From the NCBI RefSeq assembly GCF_900604335.1, contig NZ_UWOD01000001.1:647501-711500 (forward strand): a stretch of DNA of 64,000 bases, read 5' to 3'. This DNA is from Intestinibacillus sp. Marseille-P6563 (GTDB lineage: Bacteria > Bacillota > Clostridia > Oscillospirales > Butyricicoccaceae). The position numbers and the translations under genes are program-made. The number at the start of each line of letters is the position of its first letter. The first letter of the stretch is position 1. Shown here piece by piece: positions 33,383-42,865 of the stretch. The notes beneath the pieces are model-generated. The model was not told the DNA's origin and did no database searches. It was given only the letters and a program-made list of their open reading frames with translations.

Positions 33383-33403
33383 GCTGCCGGCCGGACCGGC
33401 AGC
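33383..33403 (-). other. GC-rich hairpin between thiM and tenA
   Basis: GCTGCCGG and CCGGCAGC form an 8-bp stem with a 5-nt loop, 7 bp after the thiM stop inside the operon. On the coding (minus) strand no T run follows, so it is more likely an RNA stability or processing element than a terminator. Confidence 0.55.
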
Positions 33404-33410
33404 AAGTTTT

Positions 33411-34238
33411 TTAAAGAATCTGGAGCTGCAAGCGCGTTTCCAGTTCCTTTTCGTTTAACAAACTGACTGCATCGAGCAGCCGGGTGCGGAAGGAGGCGGT
33501 GCCCTCCATCGCTTCGCGCACCCGCTCGTATGCAGCCTCTCCGCAGGCGTCCATGACCGCCACCGCTGCCACGGCTGCGGCAAACGGCCGGTCGGGGTTG
33601 GCCCCGCAATAAGCGCCGGTCAGCGCCGTGAGCATGCAGCCCGCGCCCGTGATGCGGCTCATCATCTCGCAGCCGCCGCGCAGCACGGCGGTCTGTGTGC
33701 CGTCGGTCACCAGGTCGATTTCGCCGGTCAGCGCCACAACCGCGCCCACCCGGCGGCTGAACGCACGGACCATTTCGGCCGACGCTTCCAGATTATCCTC
33801 GGTGACCTTGTCGAGCGCGTTGACCTCCACGCCCAGCGTGGTTTCGCTGCCTAAGGCCAGCGCCCGGATTTCGGACGCATTGCCCCGGATGACCGCAATG
33901 CGCAGTTCATGCAGCAGCTTGCGGCAGGTCTCGCCCCGTAGGAACGATGCCCCAGCCGCGACCGGGTCCAAAACAATCGGATGCCCGAGCTCGTTGGCCT
34001 TCTTCCCGGCCAGCAGCATGGCTTCCTGGGCGCGCAGCGCGCCCAAGTTCAGCACAAGAGCGTCGCTCAGGGCGGTAATCTCCTCGACCTCGCGCGTGTC
34101 CTGCGCCATGGTCGGCGCGCCGTAGGCGGCCAAAATGATGTTGGCGCAGTCGTTGACGGTCACGTTGTTAGTGATGGCATGCACCATGGGACGCTTTTCC
34201 CGCGTCTGGCGCACAATGTCCTGAATGGTTTTGATCAC
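33411..34238 (-). CDS. thiM: Hydroxyethylthiazole kinase
   Basis: A 275-residue ribokinase-fold enzyme that phosphorylates 4-methyl-5-hydroxyethylthiazole for thiamine salvage. Recognisable blocks are MVHAITNNVTVNDCANIILA near 24, IVLDPVAAGAS near 102, and the ATP-site ITGAGCMLTAL near 205. The start is a GTG at 34238 that overlaps the thiW stop (GTGA) and lies nine nt after GGAGGG; the frame extends upstream without a signal. Works together with ThiW (thiazole uptake) immediately upstream. Confidence 0.94.
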   Translation of the reverse strand: MIKTIQDIVRQTREKRPMVHAITNNVTVNDCANIILAAYGAPTMAQDTREVEEITALSDALVLNLGALRAQEAMLLAGKKANELGHPIVLDPVAAGASFLRGETCRKLLHELRIAVIRGNASEIRALALGSETTLGVEVNALDKVTEDNLEASAEMVRAFSRRVGAVVALTGEIDLVTDGTQTAVLRGGCEMMSRITGAGCMLTALTGAYCGANPDRPFAAAVAAVAVMDACGEAAYERVREAMEGTASFRTRLLDAVSLLNEKELETRLQLQIL

Positions 34239-34747
34239 CGCAGCGAGCCCTCCAACTGTCCAAAGACCGACGTGCGCTTGAGCGCACTCAGTACAATGAC
34301 CGAAATCAGCGCGCCCACAGCGGTCGATACCAGGAAGGACGGCACAAAGGTGAACAGTGCCGCTTCTTTGTTGTTCATCAACCAAGCAGCCAGCGGATAA
34401 GACGCCATGCCGCCTAGGATGCCGGTGCCGAACACCTCGCCGACATAGGCCGCTGGGAGCTTGGGACAAACCTTATAGGCCAGTCCGCACAGCAGTGCGC
34501 CAATCATCGACCCCGGAAAGGCCAGCAGCGTGCCCATGCCGAGCAGATTGCGGATGAGCGAAGCCGCGAACGCCATCGCGACCGCGTAGCCGGGACCAAG
34601 CAGTACCCCGGCCACCACATTGACCATATGCTGCACGGGCGAACACTTGGCGCCAGGCATCACCGGGATGGCCACCAAGCTGCCGATGACCGCCACGGCC
34701 ACCAGAACGCCTGCCAGTGTCAGTTTACGTGTGGATGTCTGCTTCAT
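34235..34747 (-). CDS. thiW: ThiW-type thiazole transporter, ECF S component
   Basis: A 170-residue membrane protein with about five helices. KLTLAGVLVAVAVIGSLVAIPV and the QHMVNVVAGVLLGPGYAVAMAFAASLIRN block are characteristic of ThiW, the predicted hydroxyethylthiazole-specific S component of an energy-coupling-factor importer. The shared ECF ATPases and T component are not in the window. Start at 34747, 1 nt after the thiD stop and behind GGAGG; thiM overlaps its stop. The pairing with ThiM supports thiazole as the substrate. Confidence 0.9.
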   Translation of the reverse strand: MKQTSTRKLTLAGVLVAVAVIGSLVAIPVMPGAKCSPVQHMVNVVAGVLLGPGYAVAMAFAASLIRNLLGMGTLLAFPGSMIGALLCGLAYKVCPKLPAAYVGEVFGTGILGGMASYPLAAWLMNNKEAALFTFVPSFLVSTAVGALISVIVLSALKRTSVFGQLEGSLR

Positions 34748-34748
34748 C

Positions 34749-35543
34749 TCACGCCTCCGGGAAAATCCGGCAGAAGTGATTGAGCGGGCCGCAGCCGTTG
34801 CCGATGGCCAGCGAATGGATGATGGCGTCGGTGACGTAATCCTTGGCGCGGCGTACCGCTTCCGGGATGTCGCAGCCGAGCGCCAGATTGGACGCAATCG
34901 CGCTCGACAGCGTGCAGCCGGTGCCGTGGGTGTTCTTGGTGTTGATGCGCTGGGTCTCAAAGCGGTAGAACTGCTCGCCGTCGTACAATACGTCGAGCGC
35001 ATTACCGATGGCGTGGCCGCCCTTGACCAGCACGCCGCGCACGCCCATGGCATAGATCTTCTTGGCCGCTTCTTCCATATCGGCCGGGTTTTCGATCTTC
35101 ATGCCCGTGATGCACTCAGCTTCCGGGATGTTCGGGGTGAGCACATCGGCATGCGGCAGGATGTATTCGATCAGCGCGCCGACCGCGTCCGGATTCATCA
35201 GCGGACAGCCGTTTTTGGCGTACATGACCGGGTCGATGACCACATGCTGAGGCTTGTACTGGTCGAGCTTGCGCGCGACCGCCTGCATGCACGCCGGGGT
35301 GGACAGCATGCCGATCTTGACCGCATCGGGCACGATGTCCTCGAATACAGCGTCGATCTGCTTTTCGATCATTTCCGGGGTGATGTCCTGGATGTCGATG
35401 ACGCGCGCCGTGTTTTCTGCAACCACGGACACGATGACGCTCATGCCGAACACGCCGTGTGCCGACATGGTCTTGAGGTCGGCTTGGATGCCCGCGCCGC
35501 CCGAGCAGTCCGAGCCTGCAATGGTGAGTACTTTCTTTATCAT
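34749..35543 (-). CDS. thiD: Hydroxymethylpyrimidine/phosphomethylpyrimidine kinase
   Basis: A 264-residue ribokinase-family enzyme that makes HMP pyrophosphate from HMP. Key blocks: [19 protein letters not shown] near 6 (substrate site), [12 protein letters not shown] near 110, and [13 protein letters not shown] (anion hole and catalytic Asp-equivalent region) near 210. The VSVVAENT segment differs from the VTAQNT of enteric ThiD and resembles the branch annotated as PdxK/ThiD2, so pyridoxal kinase activity is possible; the TPP riboswitch upstream argues for thiamine. AGGAGG precedes the ATG at 35543. First gene of the salvage operon. Confidence 0.9.
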   Translation of the reverse strand: MIKKVLTIAGSDCSGGAGIQADLKTMSAHGVFGMSVIVSVVAENTARVIDIQDITPEMIEKQIDAVFEDIVPDAVKIGMLSTPACMQAVARKLDQYKPQHVVIDPVMYAKNGCPLMNPDAVGALIEYILPHADVLTPNIPEAECITGMKIENPADMEEAAKKIYAMGVRGVLVKGGHAIGNALDVLYDGEQFYRFETQRINTKNTHGTGCTLSSAIASNLALGCDIPEAVRRAKDYVTDAIIHSLAIGNGCGPLNHFCRIFPEA

Positions 35544-35566
35544 AGTATTCCTCCTTTTGTGACATG

Positions 35567-35600
35567 AAAAAAGGGAACACCCCCGTATGGGATGTTCCCT
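35567..35600 (-). terminator. Riboswitch-controlled terminator upstream of thiD
   Basis: On the minus strand GGGAACA / TGTTCCC with an inner GGG/CCC stem runs into six Ts, just before the thiD ribosome binding site. It is the expression platform of the TPP riboswitch. Confidence 0.88.
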
Positions 35601-35671
35601 GGTATTTCGTCTAGTCTCGCGCCCGTATTCTTTTGAACAAGATAACATGCGCGAAAAAACGGTTTTCCCTG

Positions 35672-35755
35672 CGTCCCTACGTTGGCATTATCCAAATCAG
35701 GTAAGGTCGAGGGGATGTGCCCCTCCTCTCAGCCTCCCTTCGGAAGCTCCCTTGC
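35672..35755 (-). ncRNA. TPP riboswitch (THI element)
   Basis: The minus strand has the two conserved cores of the TPP aptamer: CTGAGA (35727-35732) within paired GGGAGGCTGAGAGG, and CCTGATTTGGATAATGCC followed by AACGTAGGGA (about 35675-35702). The P2/P3 arms GGGGCACATCCCC and GGGAGCTTCC are visible. High TPP should favour the terminator at 35567 and switch off thiD-thiW-thiM-tenA-thiZXY. Confidence 0.96.
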
Positions 35756-35762
35756 ATGGGTA

Positions 35763-35791
35763 ATGGTACCATTCCTTTTTTCATTTGTCAA
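35763..35791 (-). promoter_or_regulatory. Promoter of the thiamine operon
   Basis: Minus-strand TTGACA (35786-35791), 17 bp spacer, TACCAT (35763-35768), placing transcription start right before the TPP aptamer. Confidence 0.82.
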
Positions 35792-35945
35792 GGCAGCAGG
35801 GCGAAAAAGGCCGTCTTTTGTACCATACCTGTCCTTTGGCAAAGAAAATCGGAGATGCGGCAGGACCGCTTTCGATGGTTTGCCTTGCATTTTTGCGCCA
35901 AAGGCTTTACCATAACCTTAAGAGTTTCATAAGGAGGCATGTGCC

Positions 35946-36293
35946 ATGATCCGCAGAAAAGACCAAATGAAAACCTATGAACGCCCGGAGATGAAGGGCG
36001 GAACGGGCAAGGCTGTCCTGACCGACCTCATCGACGCATCGGAAATGATGGACAAGGGCCGTCTGTTCAGCATCACCACCCTGGAGCCGGGCTGCTCGAT
36101 CGGCGAACACCAGCATGTGGGCGAAGCGGAGATCTTCTACATTTTAGAGGGCGAAGCCGTGGCCGTGGACAACGGTGAGGAAGTGCATCTGCATCCGGGT
36201 GACCTGCTCTACACCGGCGACGGCGACAGCCACAGCATCCGCAACGACGGCGACGCAACCCTGCGTTTTGTGGCGCTCATCCTGTTCAAATGA
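35946..36293 (+). CDS. Small cupin domain protein
   Basis: A 115-residue single cupin. The metal-site motif is G-x5-HxH-x3,4-E-x6-G, here SIGEHQHVGEAEIFYILEGEA near 52-72, and the second motif is GDLLYTGDGDSHSIRN with the fourth ligand His. Such small cupins can be isomerases, dioxygenases or sugar-binding proteins; no function can be assigned. AAGGAGG precedes the ATG. Its stop overlaps the NUDIX gene by 4 nt (ATGA), so the two are coupled. Confidence 0.87.
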   Translation: MIRRKDQMKTYERPEMKGGTGKAVLTDLIDASEMMDKGRLFSITTLEPGCSIGEHQHVGEAEIFYILEGEAVAVDNGEEVHLHPGDLLYTGDGDSHSIRNDGDATLRFVALILFK

Positions 36294-36760
36294 TCAACAC
36301 CACGCTGTGCTATCTCGAGCGGGACGGCAAGTATCTGATGCTGCACCGCGTCAAAAAGGCCAATGACCCCAGCCACGACAAGTGGATCGGGGTGGGCGGG
36401 AAATTTGAGGACGGCGAAAGCCCGGAAGAATGCGCTCTACGCGAAACGCGCGAGGAAACCGGCCTGACGCTGACCTCCTATCGCTATCGCGGGCTGGTCA
36501 CCTTTGTGTCTGACCGCTGGGAAACCGAGTATATGCACCTGTTCACCGCCGACGCCTGGGAGGGCGAACTGACCGCCTGTGACGAGGGCGAACTGGTGTG
36601 GGTGGAAAAATCACGGCTGTCCTCTTTGCCCATTTGGGAGGGGGACAAGCTGTTCTTCCGCCTGCTCGATGAGGACATCCCCTTTTTCTCTCTCAAGCTG
36701 ACCTATGTGGGCGAAACGCTCACCAGCGCCACCCTCAACGGCAAACCGCTTGCGCGGTAA
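36290..36760 (+). CDS. NUDIX hydrolase, MutT / 8-oxo-dGTP diphosphatase type
   Basis: A 156-residue NUDIX enzyme. The Nudix box GX5EX7REUXEEXGU reads GKFEDGESPEECALRETREETGL, spread over residues 36-58. The N-terminal TTLCYLERDGKYLMLHRVKKAND is typical of the MutT-like 8-oxo-dGTP diphosphatase group in Firmicutes. It probably hydrolyses a nucleoside triphosphate or another nucleoside diphosphate linked to a moiety X. Translationally coupled to the cupin gene; ends in a strong terminator. Confidence 0.9.
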   Translation: MINTTLCYLERDGKYLMLHRVKKANDPSHDKWIGVGGKFEDGESPEECALRETREETGLTLTSYRYRGLVTFVSDRWETEYMHLFTADAWEGELTACDEGELVWVEKSRLSSLPIWEGDKLFFRLLDEDIPFFSLKLTYVGETLTSATLNGKPLAR

Positions 36761-36766
36761 ATCCCC

Positions 36767-36798
36767 ACGGACCGGGTTTCTCCCCGGTCCGTTTTTTT
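36767..36798 (+). terminator. Terminator of the cupin-NUDIX operon
   Basis: ACGGACCGGG / CCCGGTCCGT stem and TTTTTTT tail. Confidence 0.92.
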
Positions 36799-36913
36799 GC
36801 CCTGCGGCCGGGCGGCTTGGGGCAAAATCCCGAATTTCCCGGTTTGTTTTTCTTTTTTTACACTTCATACATAAATTTACCGCAATGGTTCACAAAATAT
36901 TCACATCCGCCCC

Positions 36914-36942
36914 TTGACTTCTGCGCCCCATGGTGGTAAATT
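36914..36942 (+). promoter_or_regulatory. Promoter of the hrcA heat-shock operon
   Basis: TTGACT (36914-36919), 17 bp spacer, TAAATT (36937-36942), immediately followed by the CIRCE element. Confidence 0.78.
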
Positions 36943-36946
36943 ATGC

Positions 36947-36973
36947 TTAGCACTCAGGTAGTGCGAGTGCTAA
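36947..36973. promoter_or_regulatory. CIRCE operator (HrcA binding site)
   Basis: TTAGCACTC (36947-36955), 9-bp spacer, GAGTGCTAA (36965-36973): an exact CIRCE consensus. It lies at the transcription start of hrcA-grpE-dnaK-dnaJ and overlaps the leader, so HrcA represses its own operon. Confidence 0.98.
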
Positions 36974-36992
36974 ATGAAAGGAGTCCTCCACC

Positions 36993-38024
36993 ATGGAGCT
37001 TTCTGAACGGAAGAAGCAAATCCTGAAAGCCATCATTGGCGATTATATCCGCACTGCCGAACCGGTCGGCTCCAAAACTCTGGCTGCGCGGCCGGAACTG
37101 CATTTCTCTTCGGCCACCATCCGCAACGAGATGAGTGAACTGGAGGAAATGGGCTATCTGGAAAAACCGCACACGTCGGCCGGACGCATCCCCTCCCCTG
37201 CCGGTTATCGGCTGTATGTCGATGAACTGATGGGCGAGAGTGAGATCCCCGAAGGCGATGAACCGGCCATCGAGCAGATGCGCGGCAAGGTACGCGAGCT
37301 CGACCGCCTGATCCAGGAAGCCGGACGTTTGGTGTCCACGCTGACCAATTATGCTTCGGTCGCTGTCACCCCTTATATGAGCCACACGGTCCTCAAACAG
37401 TTTGAGATCGTTTCGGTGGACCGCACGACGTTTGTCATCGTGGTGGTCACCGATGCCGGGGTGGTCAAAAATAAGCTGGTGCATACTGCCGCCGAAGTTT
37501 CCAAGGACGAAGCCGAACTGCTGACGTATGTTCTCAATCAAACGCTCACCGGTCTGCCGCTGAGCCAGATCACCGCCGAGCGGTTTGATGTGGTGCGACG
37601 TGCTGCCGGGCTGACCGCCCTGCTTGGGCCAGTGGCCGAATATCTGGCCGAGCTGATCGAGGAACTGGGAAGCCAGAAAGTCTTTCTGGAAGGCGCAAAT
37701 AAACTGCTGCACTTCCCGGAATATCACGATACGCAAAAGGCACAGGCGCTGCTTGACTACATCACCGACGACAAGCACCTGCTGCCTGTCAAACCCAATA
37801 TCGACGGGGTACAGTTCTTCATTGGTCCGGAAAACGGTCCCAATCCCCTGTCGGATGCGTCGATGATCTATGCAAAATACGACATCGGCAACATGGGCCA
37901 GGGTGTCATCGGCATCGTCGGCCCCACCCGTATGGATTACAAACACCTATCCGCTCGCCTGAGCCGTTTTGCCAAGGGGCTCAATAAACTGATCGCGGAT
38001 ACGTTTTTGGATGAAAACAAATAA
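36993..38024 (+). CDS. hrcA: Heat-inducible transcription repressor HrcA
   Basis: A 343-residue repressor that binds CIRCE and is helped by GroEL. The N-terminal winged helix reads RKKQILKAIIGDYIRTAEPVGSKTLA and SSATIRNEMSELEEMGYLEKPHTSAGRIPS; the C-terminal IGPENG and the GVIGIVGPTRMDY segment are standard. AAAGGAG precedes the ATG. First gene of hrcA-grpE-dnaK-dnaJ, with the CIRCE dyad 20 bp upstream. Confidence 0.97.
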   Translation: MELSERKKQILKAIIGDYIRTAEPVGSKTLAARPELHFSSATIRNEMSELEEMGYLEKPHTSAGRIPSPAGYRLYVDELMGESEIPEGDEPAIEQMRGKVRELDRLIQEAGRLVSTLTNYASVAVTPYMSHTVLKQFEIVSVDRTTFVIVVVTDAGVVKNKLVHTAAEVSKDEAELLTYVLNQTLTGLPLSQITAERFDVVRRAAGLTALLGPVAEYLAELIEELGSQKVFLEGANKLLHFPEYHDTQKAQALLDYITDDKHLLPVKPNIDGVQFFIGPENGPNPLSDASMIYAKYDIGNMGQGVIGIVGPTRMDYKHLSARLSRFAKGLNKLIADTFLDENK

Positions 38025-38036
38025 AGGATGATACAA

Positions 38037-38591
38037 ATGGAAAAGAAAAAACCTGCCGAACAGGCCGAAGCCATGCAGCCGGAAACCGAGGTTACGGCAG
38101 CGGAAGAAACGGTCTCCCAGGCGGAACCCGAAACCGCCGAGCCCGCGGACAGTGCGCTGACCGAGCTGCAAGCCAAGCTGGATGCACTGAATGACAAGCA
38201 TCTGCGCATGGCCGCAGAGTACGACAACTTCCGCAAGCGCTCCCAGCGCGAACGGGAAGCGGCACATGCCGAAGCGGTCGCTTATGCGGTCAAGGCGCTG
38301 CTGCCGACTTATGACAATCTGGAGCGCGCACTCAAGGCCGAAACCGCGGACGCGGAATATAAAAAGGGCGTGGAAATGACCATGACCCAGTTGGTCGATA
38401 GCCTCAAGAGCATCGGCGTGGAAAAGATCGCCGCTGAACCGGGCACGGCCTTTGACCCCAACCTGCACAATGCCGTTATGCATGTGGAAAACGAAGAACT
38501 GGGCGAAAACGTCATTGCAGACGTGTTCCAGCAGGGCTTCCAGATCGGTGACAAAGTCATCCGGCATGCGATGGTACAGGTAGCAAACTAA
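38037..38591 (+). CDS. grpE: Nucleotide exchange factor GrpE
   Basis: A 184-residue DnaK co-chaperone. An acidic, low-complexity N-terminus is followed by a long coiled coil (ALTELQAKLDALNDKHLRMAAEYDNFRKRSQRE) and the beta domain with GVEKIAAEPGTAFDPNLHNAVMHV. AAAGG touches an ATG at 38028 and lies nine nt before the ATG at 38037, so I use the latter. 12 nt after hrcA, 38 nt before dnaK. Confidence 0.95.
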   Translation: MEKKKPAEQAEAMQPETEVTAAEETVSQAEPETAEPADSALTELQAKLDALNDKHLRMAAEYDNFRKRSQREREAAHAEAVAYAVKALLPTYDNLERALKAETADAEYKKGVEMTMTQLVDSLKSIGVEKIAAEPGTAFDPNLHNAVMHVENEELGENVIADVFQQGFQIGDKVIRHAMVQVAN

Positions 38592-38614
38592 GGAAACAAA
38601 AGCATATTCTATAA

Positions 38615-40483
<1,869 letters not shown>

Positions 40484-40494
40484 GGAATGCAGCA

Positions 40495-40540
40495 AGACCG
40501 GGCAGGAAGCGCAAAATGCGTTTCTTCCTGCTGAAGGTCT
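40495..40540 (+). other. Hairpin 1 in the dnaK-dnaJ spacer
   Basis: A nested stem: AGACC/GGTCT outside, GCAGGAAG/CTTCCTGC in the middle, CGCA/TGCG inside. It lies directly after the dnaK stop and has no T run, so read-through or RNA processing is more likely than full termination. Confidence 0.7.
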
Positions 40541-40550
40541 GGCTTTTGAA

Positions 40551-40570
40551 GGCGCGCCACCCGGCGCGCC
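40551..40570 (+). other. Hairpin 2 in the dnaK-dnaJ spacer
   Basis: GGCGCGCC repeated as an inverted repeat with an ACCC loop, 8 bp perfect. It is 10 bp after hairpin 1 and 20 bp before the dnaJ ribosome binding region. Confidence 0.7.
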
Positions 40571-40597
40571 TATCCCCTTGTATAGAGGACTGATTTT

Positions 40598-41755
40598 ATG
40601 GCAGATAAACGAGATTATTACGAGGTACTTGGCGTTGCCAAGGGCGCGTCGGACGACGAAATCAAAAAGGCGCACCGCAAGCTCGCCAAGAAATACCATC
40701 CTGACCTCAATAAAGACAATCCAAACGCCGAGGAGAAATTCAAGGAAGTCAACGAAGCGTATGAGGTGCTGTCCGACAAAGACAAGCGCGCCAAGTATGA
40801 CCAGTTTGGCTTCGCCGGAGTAGACCCGAATTATGGCGCCGGCCAGGGCGGTGGCTTTGGCGGCGGTTTCGGCGGCTTCGATATGGGCGACCTGGGCGAT
40901 ATTTTCGGTTCGTTCTTTGGCGGCGGTTTTGGTTCGTCCAGCCGCTCGCGCCGCAATGCGCCTCAGCGCGGACAGACCATTCAGAAGCGTGTCATGCTCT
41001 CCTTTGAAGAAGCTGCCTTTGGCTGTGAAAAGGAGATCACCATTGACCGCGTCGAGGACTGTGACGAATGCGGCGGCTCGGGTGCAGCGCGCGGCACCTC
41101 GGCCGAAACCTGTACCAACTGCCGCGGTTCGGGTACGGTCACCCAGACCCAGCGCACCCCGCTCGGCATGTTCCAGACCCAGACCGCCTGCCCCAACTGC
41201 CGCGGTACCGGTAAGATCATCAAAAAGCCGTGCAGCAAGTGCGGCGGCTCGGGCAAGGTGCAGAAATCCCGCACCCTCAAGGTCAACATCCCGGCTGGTA
41301 TCGATGACGGCCAGGCCATTCAGCTGCGCGGCCAAGGTGGCGCAGGCGCCAACGGCGGCCCAGCTGGCGATGTCATCGTGACCATTTCCATCCGTCCGCA
41401 CCCGCTGTTTACCCGCGAAGGTTCGGACGTCATTTGCGAGATGCCAGTATCCTTCGTGCAGGCAGCGCTCGGTGACACCCTGCAAGTGCCGACCATTGAC
41501 GGCAAGGTCGAATACAACATGCCCGAAGGCACCCAGCCGGGCGCGGTCTTCCGTCTGCGCGGTAAGGGCATTCAGAACGTCAACGGCCGCGGCCGCGGCG
41601 ACCAGTATGTCCGCATCATCCTGGAGGTGCCCAAGAATCTCACCGCACACCAAAAGGAACTGCTGCGTGAATTTGAATCTTCTACCACCGATGAAAACCA
41701 GCAGCAGCGCAAAGGCTTCTGGGATAAGGTAAAGGACGCTTTTAAGGGCGATTGA
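40598..41755 (+). CDS. dnaJ: Chaperone DnaJ (Hsp40)
   Basis: A 385-residue class A J-protein. J domain at 3-68 with HPD in KKYHPDLN, a Gly/Phe-rich linker (about 80-120), four CxxCxGxG zinc repeats ([32 protein letters not shown]), and the C-terminal substrate-binding domains. Stimulates DnaK ATPase. AGAGGA precedes the ATG. Last gene of the CIRCE operon, followed by a terminator. Confidence 0.97.
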   Translation: MADKRDYYEVLGVAKGASDDEIKKAHRKLAKKYHPDLNKDNPNAEEKFKEVNEAYEVLSDKDKRAKYDQFGFAGVDPNYGAGQGGGFGGGFGGFDMGDLGDIFGSFFGGGFGSSSRSRRNAPQRGQTIQKRVMLSFEEAAFGCEKEITIDRVEDCDECGGSGAARGTSAETCTNCRGSGTVTQTQRTPLGMFQTQTACPNCRGTGKIIKKPCSKCGGSGKVQKSRTLKVNIPAGIDDGQAIQLRGQGGAGANGGPAGDVIVTISIRPHPLFTREGSDVICEMPVSFVQAALGDTLQVPTIDGKVEYNMPEGTQPGAVFRLRGKGIQNVNGRGRGDQYVRIILEVPKNLTAHQKELLREFESSTTDENQQQRKGFWDKVKDAFKGD

Positions 41756-41765
41756 TTTTCTTCTG

Positions 41766-41801
41766 TATGGCGCAGGCCGTTTGAGCCTGCGCCATATTTT
41801 A
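41766..41801 (+). terminator. Terminator of the heat-shock operon
   Basis: TATGGCGCAGGC / GCCTGCGCCATA stem with a 7-nt loop followed by TTTT. Confidence 0.85.
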
Positions 41802-41828
41802 TCTCCCCTTCCGGCCTGATTTTGCCCC

Positions 41829-41857
41829 TTGTGGCTTGACAGGTGGTTTGTTATAAT
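41829..41857 (+). promoter_or_regulatory. Promoter of metA
   Basis: TTGTGG (41829-41834), 17 bp spacer, perfect TATAAT (41852-41857). The leader is only ~25 nt, so there is no room for an S-box or T-box riboswitch. A TTGACA lies in the spacer but is too close to the -10. Confidence 0.6.
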
Positions 41858-41887
41858 AAAAGAAGAAAGAAAAAGGAGTCCCCGCTT

Positions 41888-42808
41888 ATGCCGATTAAAA
41901 TTGCCGACAGCCTCCCCGCCCGCGCGGTGCTGGAAGGTGAAAATATATTTGTCATGACCGAGCACCGCGCACTCACGCAGGACATCCGTCCGCTGCGCAT
42001 CGCGCTGCTCAATCTGATGCCGCTCAAGATCGTCACCGAAACCCAGATCTTGCGCTGCCTGTCCAACACGCCGCTACAAATCGAGATCGACCTGGTGCAG
42101 ACCGAAACCTACAAGTCCACCCATACCCCGGAAGATCATCTGCTCACCTTTTACCGCACCTTTGATGAAATCCGCGACAACCGGTATGACGGTTTCATCA
42201 TCACCGGTGCGCCGGTCGAGCTGATGGATTTTGAACAGGTCGATTATTGGAATGAACTGTGCACCATCATGGAATGGACCAAAACGCACGTCCACTCGAC
42301 CCTGCACATCTGCTGGGGCGCTCAGGCTGGCTTATATTATCATTACGGCATCCCCAAATACACATTGCCCGAAAAAATGAGCGGTGTATTTGAGCATCAG
42401 GTCCTTTTTCCGAAAGAAAGCCTGTTCCGCGGCTTTAACGATTACTTCAATGCGCCCCATTCGCGCCACACCGAAGTACGGGAGGAGGACATCCGCCGCA
42501 ATCCCCTGCTGCGCATCCTGTCGTCTTCGGAAGAAGCGGGCGTGTACATTGTCGAGGCCAAGTATGGCCGCCAAATCTTTGTGTTGGGCCATTCGGAGTA
42601 CGACCGCGATACGCTCAAAGCCGAATACATCCGCGATAAGGGCCGCGGCCTGAATCCTATTGTGCCCAAGCACTACTTCCCGGATGACGATCCGTCCCAG
42701 GAACCGCGCATGACCTGGCGTTCCCATGGTCATCTGCTTTATACCAACTGGCTGAACTATTACGTTTACCAGACAACGCCCTATTACCTGGATCATACGT
42801 TTGAATAA
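41888..42808 (+). CDS. metA: Homoserine O-acyltransferase MetA, predicted acetyl-CoA type
   Basis: A 306-residue MetA-family enzyme that activates homoserine for methionine synthesis. The catalytic Cys142 is in [10 protein letters not shown] and the His of the triad is in [10 protein letters not shown]. Residue 111, in TGAPVE, is Glu. In the MetA family a Glu here has been linked to acetyl-CoA use and a Gly (as in E. coli) to succinyl-CoA use, so this is probably a homoserine O-acetyltransferase despite the usual succinyltransferase name. AAGGAG nine nt before the ATG at 41888 sets the start. Monocistronic. Confidence 0.93.
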   Translation: MPIKIADSLPARAVLEGENIFVMTEHRALTQDIRPLRIALLNLMPLKIVTETQILRCLSNTPLQIEIDLVQTETYKSTHTPEDHLLTFYRTFDEIRDNRYDGFIITGAPVELMDFEQVDYWNELCTIMEWTKTHVHSTLHICWGAQAGLYYHYGIPKYTLPEKMSGVFEHQVLFPKESLFRGFNDYFNAPHSRHTEVREEDIRRNPLLRILSSSEEAGVYIVEAKYGRQIFVLGHSEYDRDTLKAEYIRDKGRGLNPIVPKHYFPDDDPSQEPRMTWRSHGHLLYTNWLNYYVYQTTPYYLDHTFE

Positions 42809-42865
42809 TCCACCATTCCGCACGGCCGCCTCGTTGCGGCCTGTGTCTTGCCATGAGGTCTGTTT

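Noticed and set aside
33383-33407. Plus-strand Rho-independent terminator near 33400
   Set aside because: The stem and T run look like a terminator on the plus strand, but no plus-strand gene or promoter reads into it; it sits inside the leftward thiamine operon.
41835-41857. TTGACA at about 41836 as the -35 of metA
   Set aside because: It is only about 10 bp from the TATAAT box; TTGTGG at 41829 has the right 17-bp spacing.
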